64,000 nt of DNA, taken from Granulicatella adiacens ATCC 49175 (GTDB lineage: Bacteria > Bacillota > Bacilli > Lactobacillales > Aerococcaceae). The position numbers and the translations under genes were made by a program. Below the pieces are notes generated by a model. That model made no database searches and was not told where the DNA came from. It saw nothing but the letters and a program-made list of their open reading frames with translations. Shown piece by piece: positions 30,322-39,461 of the stretch (position 1 is its first letter; the number at the start of each line of letters is the position of its first letter). The stretch covers positions 186,001 to 250,000 of the forward strand of contig NZ_CP102283.1 of the NCBI RefSeq assembly GCF_025150565.1, written 5' to 3'.

Positions 30322-32349
30322 ATGATTGATTTAAAAGCGCTTGTCCTATTTATGACCTTGATGAACTATCAAGAATTATCATTGTATGAACTTTCAGTAA
30401 AAGTAGGATTCTCTATAAAAGAGGTCAAAGAGGTGATTGATTATTTACACGCTTATTTGGAGAAGAAAAATATAGACCTTAGATGCGCAAAAGGAAAGTA
30501 TTTTTTAGAGAAGAATGATCAGCAACTGACGGATATTGTTCAGTCGAAAGAATTAGTCTTGCCAAAGGAAACAAGATTAGCCTTGATTTATCTTTATACG
30601 TTTTGCCGGATGGAATATATTTCCAACAGTCACTATCAAGACTTCCTAAAAGTGAGCAAAAACACCACCTTGTCCGATATTCAGTCGCTGAGAAAACTGA
30701 TGACGAAAAACGAACTAGAACTAGGCTATAGCCGTGCTAAGGGATATACCTTAATCGGAGAGGAATGGAAGAAGCATCAACTGGCCTTCAAGATGGTGGG
30801 GGAACTCTTAAATTCACCGATTGGGCTATGGGGATTGGATTATGTACTGACTAGTTGGGCGCATAATGTTCGCTATGAAGTGATTGAGCAAATTGTAAAA
30901 GATTATTATAATCATCTCCAATTAACGCCGATTGCAGATCAATTAAAAGAATGTATTTATGATGTGGTCTTTGTGCTATGTCGCTACCAAAGAAATGTAG
31001 ATCCTGTCGTTTTTTCTAAGACGCTAGTTTCTCCGGCGATAGAAGTCTTATCGAAAATCTTATTAGAAACGATCCGTGATTTAGGAATTATCGACCGTCC
31101 ATTTACGATAAATGACCGACAATATGTGTCGATTTTGCTGTCTAGCTGTTTTGAAGGTGAAGTTGATTCAAACTTTGAGTACTTTAATGAATTGACGGAT
31201 AAAATTATCCAGAAAATGGAAGAAGTCTCGCTTCTGCAGTTCCAACAGAAAAGAACTTTAAAAGAAAACTTGAAGAAGCACCTCATTCCAGCCTACTATC
31301 GGTTGAAATTTGGGATTCCAAGTACAAATGATTATACGCAAACGATTAAAGAGAATTATCCAGATTTATTCGAGTTGGTGAAATCATCCCTATCGCCACT
31401 CGAACAGGATATCGGGACAACTATCTCTGAAAGTGAGACCGCTTACTTTGTGGCGCATTTTGGTGGCTATTTGAAGGCAGACCATCCGAAGTCTTCTTTA
31501 CACTATAAAGCTGTGATTATTTGCCCAAATGGTGTGAGCTCTTCTTTAATGGTGAAAGAAAATCTATCTTTTCTCTTCCCTCAAATTGAATTTGTGAGAA
31601 ATATAAAACTAGAAGATTTGGTTGAGAAAGAAACGAAGGACTTCGATATGATATTCTCCACGGTTAAAGTTCATACGACCAAGCCGAATTATTTAGTATC
31701 GGTCATGCCTTCCCAGGAGCAAAATATTCATCTAGTGAATCTAGTCCAAAAAGACTTTCCAGAAATGAGCTTTCAAGATAGAGCAGTAGATGAACTGCTT
31801 GCCATTGTACGCCAATATGCGGTCGTGACGAATGAGTCAGGACTTGGATTTGCTTTGAAGAAATACTTGAAATATGACATTAAGAGAAAGGAGAATCTAC
31901 CATTGTTAGATGAATTATTAACAAAGGAAACCTATCAATATAGCCAAGAAAAAATGGATTGGAAAGACGCCATTCGTTTTGCAGCAGCTCCGCTACTAGG
32001 GCAACAAAAGATAACCGCTCATTACCCGGAAGCAATGATTCAGAAGGTAGAAGAATTTGGGCCCTTCATTAATCTAGGAAAAGGAATCGCCATTCCTCAC
32101 GCTAGACCTGATGACGGGGTCAATGAAGTAGGAATGTCCATGTTAGTGCTAGAACAACCAACGTATTTACTGGATGATCCGACACAGGAAATTCGACTGC
32201 TTATCTGTATTGCTGCGGTGGATAATGAAACCCATTTGAAGGCTTTAGCTCATTTGACGACCATCTTAAGAGATAACGAGAGCGTGCAAAAGTTATTAGC
32301 TTCCAAAAACTATGATGAAATCAAAAATATTATTAAACAGGAGGTTTAA
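30322..32349 (+). CDS. PTS-regulated transcriptional activator (PRD-EIIB-EIIA)
   Basis: A 675-residue MtlR/LicR-type regulator: an N-terminal helix-turn-helix (LYELSVKVGFSIKEVKEVIDYL), PRD-type helical domains (about residues 90-380), an EIIB-like domain with its phospho-Cys in IICPNGVSSS (Cys about 401), and an EIIA-2 domain with the phospho-His in GIAIPHARPDDG (His about 593). Phosphorylation by the PTS tunes activity. The ATG follows AAAGGAGAC. It lies 3 nt before the EIIB gene and probably activates its own operon. Confidence 0.9.
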   Translation: MIDLKALVLFMTLMNYQELSLYELSVKVGFSIKEVKEVIDYLHAYLEKKNIDLRCAKGKYFLEKNDQQLTDIVQSKELVLPKETRLALIYLYTFCRMEYISNSHYQDFLKVSKNTTLSDIQSLRKLMTKNELELGYSRAKGYTLIGEEWKKHQLAFKMVGELLNSPIGLWGLDYVLTSWAHNVRYEVIEQIVKDYYNHLQLTPIADQLKECIYDVVFVLCRYQRNVDPVVFSKTLVSPAIEVLSKILLETIRDLGIIDRPFTINDRQYVSILLSSCFEGEVDSNFEYFNELTDKIIQKMEEVSLLQFQQKRTLKENLKKHLIPAYYRLKFGIPSTNDYTQTIKENYPDLFELVKSSLSPLEQDIGTTISESETAYFVAHFGGYLKADHPKSSLHYKAVIICPNGVSSSLMVKENLSFLFPQIEFVRNIKLEDLVEKETKDFDMIFSTVKVHTTKPNYLVSVMPSQEQNIHLVNLVQKDFPEMSFQDRAVDELLAIVRQYAVVTNESGLGFALKKYLKYDIKRKENLPLLDELLTKETYQYSQEKMDWKDAIRFAAAPLLGQQKITAHYPEAMIQKVEEFGPFINLGKGIAIPHARPDDGVNEVGMSMLVLEQPTYLLDDPTQEIRLLICIAAVDNETHLKALAHLTTILRDNESVQKLLASKNYDEIKNIIKQEV

Positions 32350-32352
32350 AAG

Positions 32353-32637
32353 ATGTTACGAATCGGTACAGCTTGTGGTTCAGGTTTAGGATCAAGTTTC
32401 ATGGTTCAAATGAATATTGAATCGGTTCTAAAGGAACTCGGAGTTACAAATGTAGAGGTGGAACATTACGATTTAGGAGGAGCCAATCCTAATGATGCGG
32501 ATATTTGGATTGTTGGACGAGATTTAGCAGATTCGTCTGGCCACTTAGGAGATGTCAGAATCCTCAACAGCATCATTGATATGGATGAGTTAAAGGAATT
32601 AGTCACTCGTATTTGCCAAGAAAAAGGCCTTATTTAG
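32353..32637 (+). CDS. PTS EIIB component, ascorbate (SgaB/UlaB) type
   Basis: A 94-residue EIIB. The phospho-cysteine is Cys8 in IGTACGSGLGSSFM, the classical lactose/ascorbate-type loop. It passes phosphate from EIIA (here probably the EIIA domain of the regulator or an enzyme encoded elsewhere) to the sugar bound by the following EIIC. Ribosome site AGGAGG overlaps the regulator's last codons. Confidence 0.9.
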   Translation: MLRIGTACGSGLGSSFMVQMNIESVLKELGVTNVEVEHYDLGGANPNDADIWIVGRDLADSSGHLGDVRILNSIIDMDELKELVTRICQEKGLI

Positions 32638-32652
32638 AAGGAGGAAATGAAA

Positions 32653-33996
32653 ATGAAATTTCTTTTAGATATCGTTAGTACTCCAGCCATATTGGTTGCC
32701 TTAATTGCCGTTATCGGTTTAATTCTTCAAAAGAAAAGCTTACCGGATATTATGAAGGGCGGCATTAAAACATTCGTCGGATTCTTAGTGGTTTCCGGTG
32801 GGGCAGGCATTATTCAAAATTCATTAAACCCATTTGGAAAAATGTTTGAACATGCGTTTAATTTATCAGGGGTTGTTCCAAATAACGAAGCCATCGTTGC
32901 TGTGGCCTTAACGACATATGGTTCTTCTACAGCAATGATTATGTTTGCCGGAATGGTCTTCAATATTTTGATTGCTCGTTTCACTCGATTTAAATACATT
33001 TTCTTAACAGGTCACCATACGCTCTATATGGCGTGTATGATTGCTGTTATCTTGTCGGTTGCTGGATTTACGAATCTTCCATTAATCATACTTGGAGGAT
33101 TAGCGCTAGGAATCATCATGAGTGTTTCTCCAGCCTTTGTTCAAAAATATATGGTGCAATTAACAGGAAATGACAAAGTAGCGCTAGGACACTTTAGTGC
33201 ACTAGGATATTGGTTAAGTGGATTTTTAGGAAGTATCTTTGGAGATAAATCAAAATCAACAGAAGATATTCATTTTCCTAAGAGTTTAGCTTTCTTACGC
33301 GATAGCACAGTAAGTATCACCATTTCAATGACCATTATTTATGTGATTGTAGCTATTTTTGCAGGATCTACGTATATTGAACAAGAATTAAGCAATGGAA
33401 CAAGCAGCCTAGTTTTCGCCTTACAATTAGCAGGACAATTTGCTGCAGGGGTCTTTGTCATCTTAGCAGGGGTACGTCTCATCCTTGGTGAAATCGTACC
33501 AGCGTTCAAAGGGATTTCTGAACGTCTGGTTCCAGATTCAAAACCAGCCCTTGACTGCCCAATCGTTTATCCATATGCTCCAAACGCTGTACTAATTGGA
33601 TTTATTTCAAGCTTTGCGGGTGGATTGGCTAGTATGGTCATCATGATTCTTACAGGAAGCGTGGTCATTCTTCCTGGGGTGGTTCCTCACTTCTTCTGTG
33701 GTGCGACTGCCGGAGTTATCGGAAATGCTTCTGGTGGGGTTCGTGGAGCAACTATCGGGGCCTTCTTCCAAGGTGTATTAATTAGTTTCTTACCAGTATT
33801 CCTAATGCCAGTATTAGGCGGACTTGGATTTGAGGGTTCAACCTTCTCAGATGCCGACTTCGGACTTTCTGGTATCGTACTTGGAGTCTTAAATCAATTT
33901 GGTTCACAAGGAGGCATTATCATCGGTATTCTACTAATCTTAGTAGTCATGGTTGGTATTTCTTTTGTAAAGAAACCAGCGACTAAGGGGGAATAA
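32653..33996 (+). CDS. PTS EIIC component, ascorbate (UlaA/SgaT) type
   Basis: A 447-residue membrane transporter of the UlaA superfamily with about 11 helices. The family marks GVVPNNEAIVAVALTTYGSSTAMIM and FLTGHHTLYMACM are visible. It carries and phosphorylates the substrate during import. The UlaG/UlaD/E/F enzymes of ascorbate breakdown are not encoded next to it; a split transketolase is. The substrate may therefore be another pentose or pentitol-like sugar. The ATG at 32653 fits the GGAGG spacing better than 32647. Confidence 0.88.
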   Translation: MKFLLDIVSTPAILVALIAVIGLILQKKSLPDIMKGGIKTFVGFLVVSGGAGIIQNSLNPFGKMFEHAFNLSGVVPNNEAIVAVALTTYGSSTAMIMFAGMVFNILIARFTRFKYIFLTGHHTLYMACMIAVILSVAGFTNLPLIILGGLALGIIMSVSPAFVQKYMVQLTGNDKVALGHFSALGYWLSGFLGSIFGDKSKSTEDIHFPKSLAFLRDSTVSITISMTIIYVIVAIFAGSTYIEQELSNGTSSLVFALQLAGQFAAGVFVILAGVRLILGEIVPAFKGISERLVPDSKPALDCPIVYPYAPNAVLIGFISSFAGGLASMVIMILTGSVVILPGVVPHFFCGATAGVIGNASGGVRGATIGAFFQGVLISFLPVFLMPVLGGLGFEGSTFSDADFGLSGIVLGVLNQFGSQGGIIIGILLILVVMVGISFVKKPATKGE

Positions 33997-33998
33997 AA

Positions 33999-34856
33999 AT
34001 GGCCTTAAGCGAGAGTAGACGAAATGAACTGATTCGATTTGCCAAAGAAATTCGGATGAACACGCTAGAATGCCTGAATCATTTAGGGTTTGGGCATTAT
34101 GGGGGAAGCTTGTCGGTTGTCGAAGTTTTAGCGGTCCTCTATAAAGAGGTGATGCCGATGACCCCTGATGAGTTTGCTAAGAAAGATAGAGACTACTTTG
34201 TGCTCTCTAAAGGTCATGCAGGACCTGCTTTATATAGTACTTTGCATTTGAAAGGATTTTTCGATAAGGAATTTCTACTATCGTTAAACCAAAATGGGAC
34301 TCACCTTCCTTCGCATCCTGACCGTAATTTAACTCCTGGAATTGATATGACGACAGGATCTCTTGGACAAGGGATTAGCGCTGCAACAGGAATTGCATAT
34401 GGGCAGAAGATTAAAGATGCCCCATATTACACTTATACCATTGTCGGAGACGGTGAATTAAACGAAGGACAATGTTGGGAAGCTATCCAATTTGCCTCTC
34501 ACCATCAGTTGAATCGTTTTATCGTCTTTGTAGATGATAATAAGAAACAGTTAGATGGAAGAACCGCGGATATTTGTAATCCTCTTGATTTCGTGGAAAA
34601 ATTTAAGGCGTTCGGCTTTGAAACGCTGAGAGTTGACGGCCAAGATGTTGAAGCCATTTTTGAAGCCATCGAACAATTAAAACAGTCCACCCTTCCATTT
34701 CCTAAGTGCATCGTACTCGATACAGTGAAAGGGCAAGGCGTCAAAGGTGTGGAACAGATTGAAGCGAACCACCATCTTCGCCCAACACCTGAACAAAAGG
34801 AAATGTTGAATCAAGCGGTTGAACAATTGAGAGAAGAATTGGAGGTTGGTTCATGA
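33999..34856 (+). CDS. Transketolase N-terminal subunit
   Basis: A 285-residue TPP-binding half of transketolase. The signature MTTGSLGQGISAATGIAYG and the thiamine diphosphate motif VGDGELNEGQCWEA…FVDDN are complete. It forms the active enzyme with the next gene's product. Split transketolases occur in catabolic operons, including apulose-4-phosphate transketolase, and here follow a PTS. The exact sugar phosphate is not determinable. Overlaps the C-subunit gene by 4 nt (ATGA). Confidence 0.92.
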   Translation: MALSESRRNELIRFAKEIRMNTLECLNHLGFGHYGGSLSVVEVLAVLYKEVMPMTPDEFAKKDRDYFVLSKGHAGPALYSTLHLKGFFDKEFLLSLNQNGTHLPSHPDRNLTPGIDMTTGSLGQGISAATGIAYGQKIKDAPYYTYTIVGDGELNEGQCWEAIQFASHHQLNRFIVFVDDNKKQLDGRTADICNPLDFVEKFKAFGFETLRVDGQDVEAIFEAIEQLKQSTLPFPKCIVLDTVKGQGVKGVEQIEANHHLRPTPEQKEMLNQAVEQLREELEVGS

Positions 34857-35782
34857 TGCGAGAGACAAAAGAATTACGTTTAGTTTATCGTGACTTCCTT
34901 CTTGAAGCGAATCGAGAACATCCAGAGCTCGTCGTTTTAGAGGCCGATTTATCGAGCTCCATGGCGACGCATAAGCTTGGAGAGATTCTCGGAAAGAGAT
35001 ATATCAATGTAGGGATTATGGAAGCTGAGATGGTAGGAGTTGCCGCAGGACTATCGATTTTAGGATTTAAGCCGTACTTGCACACCTTTGGACCGTTTGC
35101 GACTAGACGCGTTTTCGACCAATTGTTTTTATCGCTAGGATATGCACAACTGGATGCGACAGTAATTGGTTCAGATGCCGGAGTGACCGCGGAAATGAAC
35201 GGCGGCACACATATGCCATTTGAAGAAATTGGACTAACCAGGTTGATCCCTGGTGCGACGATTTTCGAAGTGAGTGATGATATTCAACTCCATGCGGTAT
35301 TGAGGCAGACCTTGAATCTGAAAGGTTTGAAATATGTTCGAACTATTCGAAAAGCACCCGAAGCCATCTATCAAGGCGAGGAGGACTTTTCGAAAGGGTT
35401 TATCGAATTGAAATCTGGAGAAGATTTAGTTATTATCGCAACTGGCATTATGGTAGCGCCTTGTTTACGAATCTCAAGGGAACTCTCCAAGCAAGGACTG
35501 GATATTGGAGTGGTCGATTTATTTAGAGTGAAGCCATTACCGGAAGAATTGCTGGCTTTATATCGAGGGCTACCGATTCTCAGTGTCGAAAATCATAATC
35601 AAATCGGTGGAATCGGAAGCGCACTCTGTGAACTCTTTTCAACAGATTTGAATACTCCGGTCTATAGAATGGGAATTCAAGAACGATTTGGACAAGTCGG
35701 GAAGGTGGATTATCTTCTTAAAGAATACGGACTAGATGAAGCGAGTATAAAAGATAAAATCTTATCGATTCTTCACTATTAA
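34853..35782 (+). CDS. Transketolase C-terminal subunit
   Basis: A 309-residue pyrimidine-binding plus C-terminal transketolase half. The catalytic Glu is in NVGIMEAEMVGVAAGLS, and a GPFATRRVFDQLF segment is typical. AATTGGAGGTTGG inside the N-subunit gene supplies the ribosome site. Last gene of the PTS operon, followed by a strong terminator. No isomerase or kinase gene is present, so the imported sugar phosphate is likely a ketose that transketolase can split directly. Confidence 0.92.
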   Translation: MMRETKELRLVYRDFLLEANREHPELVVLEADLSSSMATHKLGEILGKRYINVGIMEAEMVGVAAGLSILGFKPYLHTFGPFATRRVFDQLFLSLGYAQLDATVIGSDAGVTAEMNGGTHMPFEEIGLTRLIPGATIFEVSDDIQLHAVLRQTLNLKGLKYVRTIRKAPEAIYQGEEDFSKGFIELKSGEDLVIIATGIMVAPCLRISRELSKQGLDIGVVDLFRVKPLPEELLALYRGLPILSVENHNQIGGIGSALCELFSTDLNTPVYRMGIQERFGQVGKVDYLLKEYGLDEASIKDKILSILHY

Positions 35783-35783
35783 T

Positions 35784-35826
35784 GAAAAAGTTGCTTTTCT
35801 ACAACTGTGGAAAAGCAACTTTTTTA
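35784..35826 (+). terminator. Rho-independent terminator
   Basis: AAAAAGTTGCTTTTC and GAAAAGCAACTTTTTT form a 15-bp stem with a 9-nt loop directly after the transketolase stop. Confidence 0.92.
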
Positions 35827-35899
35827 ATTGATGTTTAAACATAAAAAACATGAGAATGATAGGCTTTTTGGAGCAAAAAAGTATCCAAAAAAAGCAAGA

Positions 35900-35933
35900 T
35901 GTAACATTTTTGTTACGTAACAAAAATGTTACA
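35900..35933. promoter_or_regulatory. Perfect 34-bp palindrome, probable operator
   Basis: TGTAACATTTTTGTTAC is followed with no spacer by its exact complement. It lies 24 bp before the first gene of the HTH-containing pair. No T-only tract follows on the plus strand, so an operator is more likely than a terminator. Typical of autoregulated toxin-antitoxin operons. Confidence 0.7.
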
Positions 35934-35957
35934 CTCAAGAAAAATGGAGGTGTGTTT

Positions 35958-36230
35958 ATGAGGTACAAACGCGAATTTACAAAGGAAAACTTTGAAGAAT
36001 TAATGGAAATGCCATATGGGAGAATGGTAAAGGCAGCTGCGATTGTGCAACTGATTGAAGAAGAAGGGGTTACTCCGGAGATGATTGAAAAATGGGGAAG
36101 ATTCGATGAAAAAGAAGGGGTTATGTATTTGGTCTTCGAAGCGGAAGATATTACGGAAGGGGTGAATGGCAGTGAGTTCCTTAAGAGAAGAAATATTCTC
36201 GATTATAGCTTCCCGCTATCCGAACTTTAA
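35958..36230 (+). CDS. Small protein of putative toxin-antitoxin pair
   Basis: A 90-residue soluble protein, mixed charge, no recognised domain (RYKREFTKENFEELMEMPYG at the start; GVMYLVFEAEDITEGV near the end). TGGAGGTG precedes the ATG at 35958; longer readings would run through the palindrome. Its last 65 nt overlap the HTH gene in another frame. The order (small protein first, HTH second) resembles higBA-type modules, but RelE-fold residues are not evident. It may be the toxin; uncertain. Confidence 0.55.
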   Translation: MRYKREFTKENFEELMEMPYGRMVKAAAIVQLIEEEGVTPEMIEKWGRFDEKEGVMYLVFEAEDITEGVNGSEFLKRRNILDYSFPLSEL

Positions 36231-36462
36231 AGAGGATTTGGCAAAAGAACTAGCAAGACATCGAGCGTCATTACGTATTATTAAACTTCGTATGGAAAAC
36301 AATTTAACTAGAGAGGAATATGCAAAGAAAGTAGGGTTTAAACGGACAGCTCTGGCTAGGTTGGAGCGTGGGGAAGGAACGCCTAATCTATCGACGTTGA
36401 TTGAACTAGCATACAAAAATGGGTATGAGGTAGATATTCAGTTGAAACCTCAAAATTTCTAA
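36166..36462 (+). CDS. XRE-family HTH protein, putative antitoxin
   Basis: A 98-residue protein. The C-terminal half is a Cro/C1-type HTH (LTREEYAKKVGFKRTALARLERGEGTPNLSTLIELA). The N-terminal half is a helical region (SLREEIFSIIASRYPNF) that could bind the partner. GAAGGGGTGA precedes the ATG within the upstream gene. The HTH probably binds the 34-bp palindrome. Antitoxin role inferred from order, overlap and size. Confidence 0.65.
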   Translation: MAVSSLREEIFSIIASRYPNFKEDLAKELARHRASLRIIKLRMENNLTREEYAKKVGFKRTALARLERGEGTPNLSTLIELAYKNGYEVDIQLKPQNF

Positions 36463-36551
36463 GACGCATACTATTCCTCTTCATTTCTTGTCAGATTATC
36501 GTTTCTCTTGGGAGTTTGTTATAATACAAGAGTAGAATTGGAGGAATGAAA

Positions 36552-37577
36552 ATGGCAATCTATCTTATTACTGGAGTGGTATTGGTGGCTCTGATCGCTT
36601 CCATGTGGCGGGATAATCGCAGCTTATGGAACCCCGCCCTCCTTATTATTGCGGTGTTTTTTGGATATTTATCAGTGGTTCAAGCGGTCTATGAATCTGG
36701 AAGCGAGGCAGGACATCTTTTCGTGTTAATGGTCGGATTTTTAGGCGTGCCCTTTTTAATTTTCCTAAGCGGCTTTTTCTTTATTTATAATGGAATCGTT
36801 CTTTTGAAGCGTGAGGGAAAATCTAAGTCGAATTTCTTATCGCTTGGTATGGGCTTTTTGATTTTACTATTCTTTGGCGTGATCATTATTCGTGCGCTCA
36901 ATAATCAGTATTTTTATGAAAATCACTGGCTGAATATATTCTTGATCTTTTTTATCTACTCCTATGTTATTTTTGGGTTTGCCTTTTTTGGATTCCTATT
37001 TTACTCGATTTTGTATGTGTTTATTCCAAAGAGAAAACAGTATGATTTCATCATTATTCATGGGGCTGGATTATTAGACGGAGAACGAGTAACGCCGCTT
37101 TTAAAATGTCGGATAGATAAAGCAGTCGAGGCTTTTAAAAAATCAAAAAATCCAAATATCAAACTAATCGCAAGTGGCGGAAAAGGAGCCGATGAGAAGA
37201 TTTCTGAAGCGCATGCGATTTTGAATTACTTAATGGAAGAAACGGATGTTCCAAGAGAGTCCGTATTGCTCGAAGAAGAGTCGAGAACGACCTATGAAAA
37301 TTTATTATTCTCAAAACGATTAGGGGAAACATTCCTCAAAGAACCACGATTCTTATTTGTAACGAACGACTATCATGTCTTTCGAACCAGTACCTACGCT
37401 AAGATGATCGGCATGCAAGGGGATGGACTTGGTTGTACAACCGCGAGTTATTATATTCCTTCTGCTTTCATCCGGGAGTATGTTGCCCTTTGTGTGAAAA
37501 TGAAATGGATGTTTATCGGATTTTACCTGCTTCTGGCAATGGCGATTACGCTCTCTTACAAAGGAATTTTATGGTAA
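36552..37577 (+). CDS. YdcF-like (DUF218) membrane protein
   Basis: A 341-residue protein with four or five N-terminal helices (to about residue 155) and a cytosolic or surface YdcF/SanA-type DUF218 domain: DFIIIHGAGLLDGERVTPLLKCRIDKAVE, LIASGGKGADEKISEAHAI, SRTTYENLLFSK and FLFVTNDYHVFRTSTYAKMIG. One more helix closes the protein. The biochemical activity of the family is unsettled (envelope integrity, nucleotide or SAM binding). The ATG at 36552 fits TTGGAGGA spacing better than 36546. Confidence 0.85.
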   Translation: MAIYLITGVVLVALIASMWRDNRSLWNPALLIIAVFFGYLSVVQAVYESGSEAGHLFVLMVGFLGVPFLIFLSGFFFIYNGIVLLKREGKSKSNFLSLGMGFLILLFFGVIIIRALNNQYFYENHWLNIFLIFFIYSYVIFGFAFFGFLFYSILYVFIPKRKQYDFIIIHGAGLLDGERVTPLLKCRIDKAVEAFKKSKNPNIKLIASGGKGADEKISEAHAILNYLMEETDVPRESVLLEEESRTTYENLLFSKRLGETFLKEPRFLFVTNDYHVFRTSTYAKMIGMQGDGLGCTTASYYIPSAFIREYVALCVKMKWMFIGFYLLLAMAITLSYKGILW

Positions 37578-37580
37578 TAG

Positions 37581-37615
37581 CAGAGCTACTCTGACATGGT
37601 TAGAGTAGCTTTTTT
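37581..37615 (+). terminator. Rho-independent terminator
   Basis: AGCTACTCT/AGAGTAGCT stem with a 9-nt loop and a T run. Confidence 0.9.
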
Positions 37616-37687
37616 GTATGGGGGATTGCCTTTTTATTTATGCTAAAAGACGGTATAATAGACGTGATAAACTCTGGAGGAACAGAA

Positions 37688-39043
37688 ATGAAGAAAAACG
37701 AATTTTATACAGTAACCATTGAAGATTTAACGCATGAAGGACTGGGCGTTGGGAAGGTGGATGGATTCCCGTTATTTATCGAGAATAGTATTTCTGGTGA
37801 AGTCGTTCGTGTGAAGACGATGAAGATTGGAAAAAGCTATGGATACGCGCGTGTGGAGGAGTGGCTGGAAATGAGCCCGAACCGTGTTGATGTAAAAGAC
37901 GCTCTTGGGACACGTGTGGGAACAATGCCGTTGCAACACATGACTTACGAGAGTCAGCTTGCCTTCAAGCAGCAACAAGTGAAAAATGTGATGACGAAAA
38001 TCGCAAAGATGCCAGAATTAGAAGTGCGTAGGGCGCTTGGAATGGAGAGTGCGCTGGGCTACCGAAACAAGGCGCAAATTCCAGTACGTACGGTAGACGG
38101 TCTGCTGACGACAGGTTTCTTCAAGAAGAACTCGCATGACTTGATTCCGATGGAAAACTTCCATATTCAAGACCCTGAAATCGATCGCTTGATTGTGGCG
38201 GTGCGTGATATTTTAAGAAAGTATCCAGTGGTGGCATATGATGAAGCGAACCATACTGGAGACTTGAAGCATATTATTGTGCGACGAGGACTCCGTACGA
38301 AGCAAGTGATGATTATTTTCGTGACGAGAACAAAGGGGTTACCGCAAGCGGAGGCGATTGTCAGAGACATTACGGCGGCGCATCCGGAAGTCGTGTCTAT
38401 CGTGCAAAACATCCAACCAAAGCCAACGAATGTCATCATGGGACGTGAGACGAAGGTGTTATTCGGGGAAGATGTGTACGAAGAGAAATTGTTCGAATTC
38501 ACGTTCAAGATTAGCGCGCGTTCGTTCTTCCAAGTGAATACCGTGCAAACTGAAGTGCTTTATCAACAAGCCATCGACGCTGCGGACTTGAAGGGTGGAG
38601 AGACGGTCGTAGATGCATATTGCGGAATCGGGACGATGAGTTTGGCCTTTGCCCGCGATGCCAAGAAAGTCTATGCCATGGAAATCGTGGATGATGCGAT
38701 TGTGATGGCCAAGGAAAATGCGAAGTTGAACGGCGTGACGAATGTGCACTTTGAAACGGGAGCGGCTGAGAAAATCATGCCACGCTGGAAGGAAGAAGGC
38801 ATCCAGCCAGATGTGATTGTGGTGGATCCACCGCGCAAAGGACTCGACCTGGCTTTTATCGAAGCAGCGTGTGCAACGAGACCTGAACGCATCGTGTATG
38901 TGAGCTGTAATCCAGCAACACTTGCACGCGACCTTGTACACTTCAAGGAACGCGGTTACGAGGCGCAGTACGTGCAACCCGTGGATATGTTCCCGATGAC
39001 TGCGCATATCGAGGTTGTAGGACTGCTGGAGAGAAAGGGATAA
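37688..39043 (+). CDS. rlmCD: 23S rRNA (uracil-5-)-methyltransferase, RlmCD/RumA family
   Basis: A 451-residue SAM methyltransferase: an N-terminal TRAM domain (FYTVTIEDLTHEGLGVGKVDGFPLF), then a Rossmann domain with VVDAYCGIGTMSLAFA and the catalytic Cys in IVYVSCNPATLARDL. The four Fe-S cysteines of RumA are replaced: the CGGCQLQH block reads VGTMPLQH (about residues 77-84), and the later Cys is Phe in ENFHIQDP. It therefore probably folds without a cluster. The gene uses GC-richer codons than its neighbours. ATG at 37688 after GGAGGAAC. Confidence 0.9.
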   Translation: MKKNEFYTVTIEDLTHEGLGVGKVDGFPLFIENSISGEVVRVKTMKIGKSYGYARVEEWLEMSPNRVDVKDALGTRVGTMPLQHMTYESQLAFKQQQVKNVMTKIAKMPELEVRRALGMESALGYRNKAQIPVRTVDGLLTTGFFKKNSHDLIPMENFHIQDPEIDRLIVAVRDILRKYPVVAYDEANHTGDLKHIIVRRGLRTKQVMIIFVTRTKGLPQAEAIVRDITAAHPEVVSIVQNIQPKPTNVIMGRETKVLFGEDVYEEKLFEFTFKISARSFFQVNTVQTEVLYQQAIDAADLKGGETVVDAYCGIGTMSLAFARDAKKVYAMEIVDDAIVMAKENAKLNGVTNVHFETGAAEKIMPRWKEEGIQPDVIVVDPPRKGLDLAFIEAACATRPERIVYVSCNPATLARDLVHFKERGYEAQYVQPVDMFPMTAHIEVVGLLERKG

Positions 39044-39125
39044 AGCCCACCGTTTCAGGGTTTACAAAAGACTTGATATTCGTCCTTTTTGAATTTTCGA
39101 GTGAAGTATAAATCTAACAGTCTGA

Positions 39126-39461
39126 AGTGATGTAGTACGAGGAGTAGGTGGTTCTGGTAGGGCGGAGCGAGTCACACAAGCTGTCAATAATATGTCTGAG
39201 TTTTTTGAGACAGACTTTGGAAAAAAGATTAGGGACAGTCTTAGAAAGACGAAGAAACAATATGACGGGCAAAGTGTTTATGAGGTGACTAAAGATATAG
39301 ATGATATTTTGAAAAAAGGAGATGAGTTGTACTTAGAAGGTCTGCATAAAGATCATTTTGAGGTATTCAATAAAAGAGGTAAAGTAAAGGATGTTCTTAA
39401 TCTTGATGGAACTTCTAATAGTAAAAAATTTAATTTAGCTTCTGGAAGGAGATTAAAATGA
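39126..39461 (+). pseudogene. C-terminal toxin fragment of a polymorphic (LXG-type) toxin
   Basis: An open frame from just after a TGA at 39123. The upstream part (VVRGVGGSGRAERVTQAVNN) looks like the hinge before a toxin domain; the rest (from ATG 39192, 89 residues) reads KKQYDGQSVYEVTKDIDDILKKGD, then HKDHFEVFNKRGKVKDVLNLDG, ending in GRRLK, a compact basic toxin-like tip. The N-terminal delivery portion is missing, so this is probably an orphan 3' cassette. Its stop overlaps the immunity gene start (ATGA). A nuclease activity is only a guess. Confidence 0.6.

Noticed and set aside
38459-39007. Long minus-strand ORF inside rlmCD
   Set aside because: It mirrors a GC-rich coding region with recognisable methyltransferase motifs on the plus strand; no independent signals.
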